A DNA stretch of 64,000 bases from Humulus lupulus (lineage: Eukaryota; Streptophyta; Magnoliopsida; Rosales; Cannabaceae). Below are positions 54,826 through 64,000 of the stretch, piece by piece; the stretch's first letter is position 1, and each line of letters begins with the position of its first letter. Both the position numbers and the translations under genes were made by a program. The notes beneath the pieces are model-generated. The model saw only the letters and a program-made list of their open reading frames with translations. It had not been told where the DNA came from and did no database searches. The stretch is taken from contig NC_084802.1 of assembly GCF_963169125.1 (NCBI RefSeq), positions 20,925,107 through 20,989,106 on the forward strand, read 5' to 3'.

Positions 54826-57010
54826 TGTAACGACCCAAAATCGCTAATATGGCTTAAGGGCCTTGATTAGTGTGTCGGGAGGGCATAATTGGTTTATGTG
54901 TGAATTTATTGATTTAATGCATGATTATATGATAAGCCTGCTTGAATGGTTATGTCAATGTTAATGTGATCATATGTTATATTTGTGAGAACTACATTGT
55001 AATGTGGGTAAATTTGCAGCATGCGACTTGAGGCGATCCTAGGAAGCTAGTTAGCGGGAAAGTCACAACGAGGCTTAATAGTTGACTTTGGGAAAGTCAA
55101 GGGATATTTCAGGTATTGGATGGTTATTTAGGTTATCGAGTTATGGAAATAAATAATTGGAGATATATTTAAGGTTAGGAAGTCTAGGTGAGAATATTGG
55201 GGAATTTCACCAATTTGCCCTCGGGGACGTTTCCGGTACCCCAAGCCTTGGGATTAACTTAATCACTTAAGGATAGACTAAATAAACTTTAGGAAATAGT
55301 AGAACATAAGTAAACCAAGGATTAACTAAGGATTCAATCAAGAACTGAGGTAAGGCATAAGCTTGATGTGTGGTGATTAAATTCTATGTTTATAGTTGGG
55401 TTTTGAAGTGTTTATGAATTTTGACATTAATGGGCAGAATTGAAGCTTGGAAATTGGGAGTTAGCTCATAAATCTTTTAGAAAGTTGATCCATCAGAGAA
55501 GGTAAGCTCCAACTTGTGATCTAGTGCTTGAATTCTGAGTTTTTATGGCTGGTTATAGTGTTCATGAGTTAATGAGTTTCAGAGATTGAAGTGGGATTTT
55601 GATGGGTTTCTAGTCTAGGTTTCAGCTGGGTTGTGTTGCTGGAATCATGTGGGAAGTTTTAGGATAATTGAGTTGTGGAATTGAGGTGATTTTGGATGGT
55701 TTTGGGTGAGGTTGGAGAGTAAAAAATGGAGGTTATTCTGGGTTCGAAGGGGTCACGCCGCGACATAGTTCTTGGTGAGCCGCGGCCCTTTGAAGCTGGT
55801 GTATGTTGAGGAAGGAGGGCGGGTCGTGGCATGGTCTGAGTAGGGCCGCGGCCCGTGTCTGGTTTTAGGTGTGGGGGAGCCTCTAGTTAGGGCCATGCCG
55901 TGGCATGGGTGGCTAGTGCCGCGACCCTTAAGGGATTTTGAGATTTTGAGGTTTTAGGCATGGGAATTTAACCTAGGGTGCTCGGGATTGAATCTTTGGT
56001 GGAGTTCAATGTTCCAGAGACCAAAACTTTGTCTAGAGCCCTTTTACGATTATTGATGGTATTCCTTATCTTGGTTGTGACTAGGTGCTAAGCTAGGGCT
56101 CAGGGATTGGATCGTGCTCAAGAGGCATCGCTCATAGTCCGTGCACTTGGGAACTAAAGGTAATAAAACTGCACCCGGTTGTGGATTTATAATGGGACTA
56201 AGGGTTCCCTATTTTGGTATGCTTTGAAAGGATGGTATTACGCCATGTAAATAGTAAACCAACGGCCTAAGAGTGCCAAAGTTTACACTAGCGCACAGGG
56301 CGCGGCTCAGCCACTGGTAGCTGAGGACAGCTTATTATTCACTGAGCTCGGTTTAAGCGAGTCGGAGTCAGTGGGGTAAACAGAGGTGCGACCTAAGGTG
56401 TCGACCCTGACTATTATGTGGTTTGCTTGTTATTATTGATTGGTGGATTGTTATGCTGTATAGCTGGGTGATGATTATCTGATTCTTGGGTTGATTCTTC
56501 ATGCTTTGTGATTACTGTGGTTTGATAGGTGTATGAACATGCTTAAAAGGGTATCTAAATGTTATTATTGCTTGCTATGTAATTTGATATATTTTCTTGT
56601 TGGACCTTGGCTCACGGGTGCTTCATGGTGCAGGTAAAGGCAAGGGCAAGCTTGATCAGCCCTGATTCTGAGAACTCTGAGAGCAGAATGTACATGATCA
56701 GCTGCTCAGCCACCACGGTTAAGGGGAAAACAGGAATAGGAGAACCAGAAACGTCTGTTTTGCCTTAGATTGGCTAATGGTTGTTTAAACTTTGGAAATT
56801 TTGTAAACTGACTTTTGAACGCTGGTCCTTTTTGGGATCCCAGGTGTAAAAAGGTTTAGTTATATAAAATGTACATTTTAAGACCAAAACCTTTTAACCC
56901 TAGCACATTAATGGTTTCTGTGACACGTTTTTAACTAGATAACTTGATTAGCAAGTCCCGCACCTTTAAAAGTACACAGTGTAGCGGTTTTGGCTATCCA
57001 GGGCGTTGCA
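54826..57010 (+). mobile_element. Solo LTR (gypsy, 2185 bp), TSD AGCCT
   Basis: Flanked by AGCCT at 54821-54825 and 57011-57015. TGTAACGACCC...CAGGGCGTTGCA. It contains GGCTCACGGGTGCTTCATGGTGCAGGTAAAGGCAAG in plus orientation (near 56610). Paired GC-palindromes (GCCGCGGC type) lie at 55755-55930. No coding region. Confidence 0.9.
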
Positions 57011-58320
57011 AGCCTTCCTTAGGGAGACACAAGCAATGGTGTCGTGAGGCCCTCTCCATGTTACCTCAGTGCTAACTAATAATGGAGACCATGAGACTTA
57101 TTGTCATAACTCCCTTTCACACTCACTATTTTAAAATATGTGTTTTCTCAAAACATCCTATGCTTTTTAATTAGTTTGTAAAAAATAAAATGATCTATTT
57201 TTACTAAATGATATTCTGATAATTACTAATCGAATTAAGCAAAATTAAAATTATAGAACTATGTCCTAATTAATTCAATTTTAATTTGCTATAATTACTA
57301 GGAATGTCATTTATTATTTAGTAAAATAATTTTATTAAATACTAGAAATTAAACTACTTTTAAAATCAATTTCCGCTCTTGAACTAGTTAAAACTAGATT
57401 TATTAGTATATGGTCTATCACATAAAGCATATAATCACAAAGGACAATCCTAAGGCATGTTTCTACTTATATGAGATGCATGCTAATTTTAAATACTTTG
57501 TGGGTAATATGTATGGCATGCCAAAAATGCATGACAAAGTATTAAACAATTTAATCACATTCAAACATTTAAATAAATAAATACTAATTAAATAAATAAA
57601 TACAGGCCGGGTGTCTTGGGTATTTCTAGAAAAATTACAACACTTGCAAAATTATACACAAAAATGTAAGAAACTAAATAAAACCTAAAGAGATCTCTAT
57701 CTTCAGCTTTGGGCCTTCACAAGTAGTCTTGATCCATTAAGTCATTTATCCATTTAATTTTTGAATTAAAATAACATTTAATTATCTTAAACAAATTTTA
57801 AGAATAATTAACTTGAGCTTTAATGCCCAACAAGTTATTAGGCCCACTTTTGAATTTGGGCTCAAACAATTAATTCAAAACAAAACAATTTTAATTATGG
57901 GCTAAAATTAAGTAGGCCCATAATTAAAATATATAACAAAGATGCAAGCCCTAGGGTGAAGGTGGCTCGGCATGGGGAGGTGCAGCTGGAAGGTGCGCTG
58001 ATGCAAGCGCAAGGGCGCACGCTCAAGAGGCAGGCGCAGGGGCTCGGGCTTTAGGGCACGGAACCCAGGGCTCGAGCCTTACATAATTTTTTCAAATAAT
58101 TTAATGCAAAAAATTAAATTACAAAAAATTCCTATGTCCCAAAATGACTTACATTTTTTATCTAGAAATTTAAGAACAATTCATAAACAAAAAACATCAT
58201 ATAATTAACGACCCTTAAGAATAAACTTTAAACATACATACATCCATCCATTCACACATATTACGATAACATAAGAATGCATATTATTCTCACATATTAA
58301 TTAATGTATGTAGAGATTAA
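57011..58320 (-). other. Leader of copia D, LTR side (no gene)
   Basis: 1.3 kb of AT-rich DNA with one GC-rich island (57950-58080) of GGCGCA/GCTCGGG words. I see no gene; together with 54384-54825 it forms a roughly 1.75-kb leader, long for copia. Confidence 0.65.
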
Positions 58321-58337
58321 TGACCGCTCTGGTACCA
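58321..58337 (-). other. Primer-binding site of copia D
   Basis: TGGTACCAGAGCGGTCA on the minus strand, 2 nt after the LTR: one change from the initiator-Met site TGGTATCAGAGC common to plant copia elements. Confidence 0.88.
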
Positions 58338-58339
58338 AT

Positions 58340-60515
58340 TGTTAGGAACGAGTTTCCAAATATGTAGTGGAATAGTGATGGGTTGGCCCAGTGTACAACA
58401 AATATTTTGTAACATATTTAAACTACTTTAAAATATCTGGATCCATTAATATACATACATTAATCATAAACAAGAAAAGAATAAAGAACATACCTCTTGA
58501 TGCCTATCGAGTGTCTTTGCTATCTTTTCGTAAAATAAACGATATTCCTATCTAAGCTGCTCCTAGGTACTCACACCAAGATCTTCCACAACGCTCTCTA
58601 CACCTCAAGAAGTGTGTGGGCACTTAGAGAATAAAGGATGGTATATTTATGATTCAACTTGATATACTCAACACATGAGATCAAGAGAATAGGCCTAAGA
58701 TTGGTTTTGTATCTTTTTCAGGGAGAGATGGAAAATATCGTTCTTTTCTTAGAGCAAATAAATTCAGTATCTAGTTATTTTCTAATAAGTCTAACTTAAA
58801 TAGAAAATATTTAAAATTTTAAAAAATAAATATGTAACTAATTACAATTTATCTTTTCATTAATTAATTATCTTATTAATGAAAATATCAAAACTATTTT
58901 TTTTAATTTTTCATTAATTAATTAATTAATTAAATAAAAGTGAAAAAATACATCCCTGATTTCTATAGCTGCACACCACACACAATCCAAGGACTGTGCG
59001 TGTCGTGCAGTACCCTATAAAATAGGGATATTTATTTTCTCAACTATTATTTAATTATTTATTCAAAGTACATTATTAGATAAATCCAACAACCTAATAA
59101 TTAATTCAAATTTGAATATATTATCTTTTTAACTAATTATCACATATAATTAATTATTTGAATAAATATTAATCTTTTAAATTCAAATCCAATTTGAACT
59201 TATCAGATTATTATCTCTCACTCAAATAAAGATATTTAATTAATTAAAACCAATTTTAATTAAATATCAATTTCGAAAATTTGATATTTATTTTATAATT
59301 TCAAAAATTATAATAAATTAATTATTTATATAATTTCGAAAATTATACAATAATTAATTATTAATTAATTTTGATAATTACAACTATTTTGTAATTAATT
59401 AATTAATCATTATTATCACATAATTTCATATTTGGCCCGAAGAACAAATTTCTTCTTAAATATGTCTTTTTACCATTTTACCATTTATATCAACTCTTGC
59501 CTTGAATAGTGTTGATAGAGCCGCTATGAGGACCTATGGACCTACCTCCAATAAATTTGTGATTATTAATTAACCTCTTTAATTAAATAACTTAATTTAT
59601 TAATCTCATGATTACTCCACTATAAATATGAGACTACATTCTTGTAATTATAGACATCTCATTTACTGAGTACTTTATAATAATAAAGCGTCTATTGATA
59701 TAATCATTACATACAAATTAACCCTCTAATAATGGTTCATAATTAACCGGGAATAAAATTACCGTTTTACCCTTTTAATTATATATTGTTTCATTAAGTA
59801 CCATTGACTTTACTAGTGAAGGTTAATTCATAACTAAATTATGAATTTGAGTTCAATAACCTTTCAGTCCCAAAAGTCAACCCTTAAGAGAATCATTATT
59901 CAATCTCTTACGAGAAGGTATAAATTCCCTATCTGTATACTATGTCCCCAACCATTACATTAATGAGCTCCCAAAACAAAAGTTCCTAGCCTGATCATTC
60001 TGACAAACCCTAACGAGTGAATCAAAGAACTCATATAACATAAACAGGAGTTCATAGTAACTTCAGGATTAAGATCTATTTGTATATTATCATCAGTTGA
60101 TATATTTAATTAATACTTTGAAACGGTATTCAACTAAGTATTAAAAAACATATCGGGTCCAGTTCTACATATTCTCTAATATATAAAGCACCTCCACTAA
60201 AGTGTCCTACTACACTAGTAATCCGGATCTAGATCACATGTATTCATAATACTAGTGGCGTACTTGCAATAATTAATCTAAAGATTTCATAACTTTATTT
60301 GACTGCGAAGTATTCAAGTTCATTTATCTCAAACACAATCCTCCCGTACCAATATGTGGTTGAGATCACATATATGAACTTAGGAATTTTTCAAATATTT
60401 ACTTAATATTATCACAGAATAATATAGTCCATAAAATATATGCATAACAAATTCAATTTATTTATTTCTTAATACAATGTCTACTACATATGCTTTCAAG
60501 GCACAATTCCCAGCA
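58340..60515 (-). repeat. 5' LTR of copia D (2176 bp)
   Basis: Minus strand TGCTGGGAATTGTGCC...CTCGTTCCTAACA. Very AT-rich in the middle, with AATTAATTAAT runs near 58910-59410. Intact, so it serves as the reference for the broken 3' LTR. The right flank ATAAG (60516-60520) is the expected TSD. Confidence 0.9.
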
Positions 60516-62032
60516 ATAAGTAGTGTCGCCACACCTTCAGTGCAAAAACTACTGCTGCAAGTTCTAAATCATGTGTGGGGTACCTCTGCTCATACTTCTT
60601 CAACTAACATGATGCATAGGCAATCACCTTTCATGTCTGCATAAGGACACAACCTAGGCTCTGCCTCGAGGCGTCACAATAAACCACAAACTTGTCATGA
60701 TCTGTAGGAAGACTCAGAACTGGAGCGGTGATCAAACTCTTCTTCAATTTTTGGAAGCTGTCTTCACACTTGTCTGACCACATACACCTCTCATTCTTGC
60801 GTGTCAACTCTGTCAGTGGTTGCGCAATCTTGGAAAACCCCTCCACAAAGCGTCTGTAATAACCTGCAAATCCCAAGAAACTTCTTATCTCTGAAGCGTT
60901 CTTCGGCCTTGGCCAATCTCTGACCGCCCCAATCTTCGCTGGATCCACCATAATCCCATCCTTACTGACTATGTGACGTAAGAAAGTCACCTGTGGCAAC
61001 CAGAAATCGTACTTCTTGAATTTCACATACAGCTTGTGCTCCCTCAGCCACTGTATTAGCAATCTGAGACGTTGCTCGTGCTCTGTCTCTGACTAAGAGT
61101 ATACCAATATATCATCGATAAAGACGATCACAAGCTGATCCAGGTAATCTTTGAACACCTTGTTCGTCAGATCCATAAATGCTGGTGCAAAAAGTTATCT
61201 TCGGTATATCCTCCCCCCTGATCCTCAGTTGGTGATAACCAGATTGAAGATCTATCTTGAAGAATACCGTCCTACCTTGTAACTGACCAAACAGATCATC
61301 AATCCTTGGCAAAGGATACTTGTTCTTGATAGTCAACTTGTTCGATTCTCTATAATCAATACACATCCTTAGAGAACCATCTTTCTTCTTCATGAAGAGA
61401 ACTGGTGCGCCCCACGGCGAGAAACTGGGCCTGATAAATCCCGAGTCTAGTAATTCTTGTAATTGAACCTTTAGTTTCTTCAGCTCTGCTGAAGCCATCC
61501 TATAAGGTTCCCTAGACACTGCCTCTATCCTTGATGCCAATTCAATCCCAAACTCTATCTCCCTATGTGGAGGTAACCCTGGCAGATCCTCTGGAAACAC
61601 ATCCAGAAACTCACAGACCCATCTGGTCTGTCCTGGTCTCGCTAGCATGACCTGAGTGGTATCCACCACACTAGCTAAGAACCCTGTGCACCCCCCTGCA
61701 ATAGGTCTCTAGCTCTAAGTACAGATATCATAGGTATACGAGGTCCATGCACAGTGCCAACGAATACAAATGGGTCCTCGCCCTCTGGCTCAAAGGTTAC
61801 CATCTTCGTCTTACAATCTGTCGTTGCCCCATACTTGGCTAACAATTCCATACACAAGGTCAAATCAAAGTCGGTCATGACTAGCTCAATCAAATCAATT
61901 GACACTCTCTACCATCCACTGTCACTGGTAATGATCTGACCCATCTCTTAAGAAGTTACCCATTTCCCCAGTAGGCAATAAGGTTCCAAATTCTCATCAC
62001 AACATAATTACGTAGTCTACATACTGAGTTTA
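60516..62032 (-). pseudogene. pol: Element G: chromovirus-type gypsy pol remnant (PR-RT-RH)
   Basis: C-terminal part of protease (DLTLCMELLAKYGA, KMVTFEPEGEDPFVFVG), the linker [17 protein letters not shown] typical of Tekay/Del chromoviruses, RT ([46 protein letters not shown] near 61085-61115), and RNase H ([17 protein letters not shown], up to KVWRHYL). Breaks: a frameshift near 61690, an internal loss of about 60 bp in RT after PKITF (61190), TAG after ILVYS, and a stop after LMQT. Copia D cut RNase H at 60516; copia H cut the 5' side at 62032. Confidence 0.87.
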
Positions 62033-63877
62033 TGTTGGATTAGCTTATACAGGATCTTTATTTATTTTCATGTATATCTAATATTAAACAAATTAATACG
62101 AGATAGCCTAAAACATATTTCTAAAATTGAATTCAAAGAGAAACAAAGAATAGAATACATACAGTATACGCAGCGGAATTAAGAGTCATTCCTTCAGTTT
62201 CTCTAACTCTTGTATCCTTTCTGTCGCAGAGTATTATAAAGAAACTGAACCGATCTTCTATTTTCTTCACAATCTTCCAATGTATCCTTAGAACCACCTA
62301 GACTAGTGTGGGAAATTCTCAACACATGAGATAGATATAGAGAGAAAAAGATAAAATAACAAAGTGGCTTAGAAAAGGACTTGTGTTTAGAGAGAATATA
62401 AAACTATCAGAAAATCAGACTTGTGACTTATCAAACTTATGTTTTGACTTCTCTCTAAGCACTTCTTTTATAGACTCAATTAGGCCATTTAATTTAATTA
62501 AAAAATCAATAAAATAATATCCATTTTGAAGCCCTAGGTCAAAATTATCATAGGCTAAAGGCCCGTGAAATTTCCCATTTGATTATAAGCCCATTGGACT
62601 TAAAATCAAGGCCTGTATTATTTTCTATTGATTTAATTATTTAAATCATTTATCAAATTAATTATTTATAATTTGAACCTTGATTTAAATTTATTTATTA
62701 ATTTAGATACCAATTTATCTTAATTAATAAATCTGCCATAAATTCTCTTTTCTTCTCAAAATTACACAACTCTGTGAAACTATCCAAAATTGACCTGGTC
62801 AACTTTGATAATTCTAATTGATGATTAAATCAATTAATTGAGACTATCTAGATGATTTTATCCAAGGTACAATGGGGACCATGGGCCTATGAAATCAAGC
62901 TCCAATAAGTTATCATAAATCTAACAAATAAATTTACTAACTTATTAATTCCTCGTGACTCCACCATAGACTTGGAATTGCACTCTTGAATTAATAGAAC
63001 GCTCTATAACAAATATAGGTACGCTATTAATTATCCATTGTTACAATCATAATTGTCCCTCAATCCTCTATAGACGGTCTACAATGAGATAGGACTAAAA
63101 TATCATTTTACCCCTCATTGTATTTTATCCTTAAAACACTTAGTTCCTTGTAAATGATATTTCAGTAAACTAATTTAATTACTGAAATGAGATCTCTATC
63201 ATTTAACACCTTGAGCCAAACTAAAAGGAAACCACCGTTTCACTTCTTCATCAGAAGCTATAGATGTTGATATCTATGATTAACACTCCCACTCAATTAT
63301 ACTATCGAGTTCCCAAGATGTAAGTATGGGCTAGTCCGTAGGGTATGCTGGTAACGAACAAGTCAAAGAACTCAAATGATACAATCAATTAGAATACTAA
63401 CCACTTAGAATTGAGATTGAATTGACCTATGGTCAACTATATGATATGACTAGAATAGATAATAACTGTATGTTTACTTATCTTATCAACTGTCAATATC
63501 GGTCCAGTCCGATGTAACAAATACATCTGATCTTATCTACTTTGCTAATGTTTTGGAAAGAACATAACACTATAATGTGTAAGTAGATCATATCGTAGAT
63601 TGGCAAGTCAGTGTAAATCCGGTGCACTGACTAATCTTAGGACTAACTTATTTTGAACATATAATCATATTTATATTCCACTGTGATTACGTCACTATAA
63701 ATAAGATTAGCTATATGCTCGGGATTTAATAGAAGTTTATATTAAACAAATAATCATGAAAATAAAACATGTGAGCAAAGTGATTGACCAAGTCAAAAAA
63801 TGATTTCTATTCTTTTATTGATAATAAAATGATATTACAAAGAATTTGAGTTTTAATTAGGGCATAAAACCCCAACA
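62033..63877 (-). repeat. 3' LTR of copia element H (1845 bp)
   Basis: Minus strand TGTTGGGGTTTTATGCCC...GCTAATCCAACA. No coding region. Left flank GTTTA (62028-62032) would be the TSD. H continues to the right of the window. Confidence 0.87.
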
Positions 63878-63893
63878 AACTCCCACTTGCACT
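63878..63893 (-). other. Polypurine tract of copia H
   Basis: GTGCAAGTGGGAGTT on the minus strand directly before the 3' LTR. Confidence 0.8.
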
Positions 63894-63901
63894 AATTGAA
63901 A

Positions 63902-64000
63902 CTAATGCCTTAATTCTACTAATCCCATTTCCTTGATATGCTTATCAAATGTAGCTTCTGGTAGTGTCTTTGTAAACGGATCCACAAGATTGTCTTCAGT
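63902..64000 (-). CDS. pol: Copia element H pol, C-terminal tail (partial)
   Basis: The 32 codons before the stop at 63902-63904 read TEDNLVDPFTKTLP...HIKEMGLVELRH, the conserved end of copia RNase H (DPFTK..). The frame is open to the window end. Confidence 0.85.
   Translation of the reverse strand, partial: TEDNLVDPFTKTLPEATFDKHIKEMGLVELRH

Overview
This window is eudicot-type plant nuclear DNA made almost entirely of nested LTR retrotransposons. I see no host gene, tRNA, rRNA, CRISPR array or bacterial feature, and I cannot name the species. Evidence: Ty3/gypsy polyproteins of the Tat type (extra archaeal-like RNase H domain, antisense gene downstream of integrase), a chromovirus-type gypsy polyprotein, Ty1/copia elements with an initiator-Met-like primer site, and TG...CA long terminal repeats with 5-bp target-site duplications (TSDs). 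Layout, named A to H here. A (1-9041, minus): Tat gypsy with near-complete gag and pol, a 5' LTR and a 60-bp hairpin tandem array; its 3' LTR lies beyond the window start. F (9042-12784): end of a gypsy LTR into which A is inserted. B (12785-35458, plus): decayed Tat element split by F, by a solo LTR (13596-15461) and by a complete Tat element C (16285-27835, minus, two 610-bp LTRs, TSD TCGAC). D: a copia element on the minus strand (5' LTR 58340-60515, gag and pol 51740-54383). Its 3' LTR (51418-51725 plus 35459-36071) was hit by both B and E, and its leader holds a solo LTR (54826-57010). E (36072-51417): a 15.3-kb unit flanked by the TSD ACTAG whose two LTRs face each other in inverted orientation. 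G (60516-62032): remnant of a chromovirus pol, interrupted by D and by H. H (62033-64000): 3' LTR and pol tail of a second copia element. How the parts relate: B, C and E share one architecture: gag-protease, an in-frame TAG, RT-RNaseH-aRNaseH-integrase, then a convergent antisense gene with its own TATA box and introns, encoding the 'putative gypsy type transposon' domain plus coiled coils. The most unusual objects are E, the conserved TAG at the protease/RT boundary, the spliced antisense gene (one intron present in B but precisely absent in E), and hairpin or paired-palindrome repeats in several LTRs and 3' UTRs. Most internal stops are CAG-to-TAG or TGG-to-TAG in CHG context, as expected for old methylated copies. 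All coordinates and motifs were read by eye; family assignments rest on recognised protein motifs, not on database searches.
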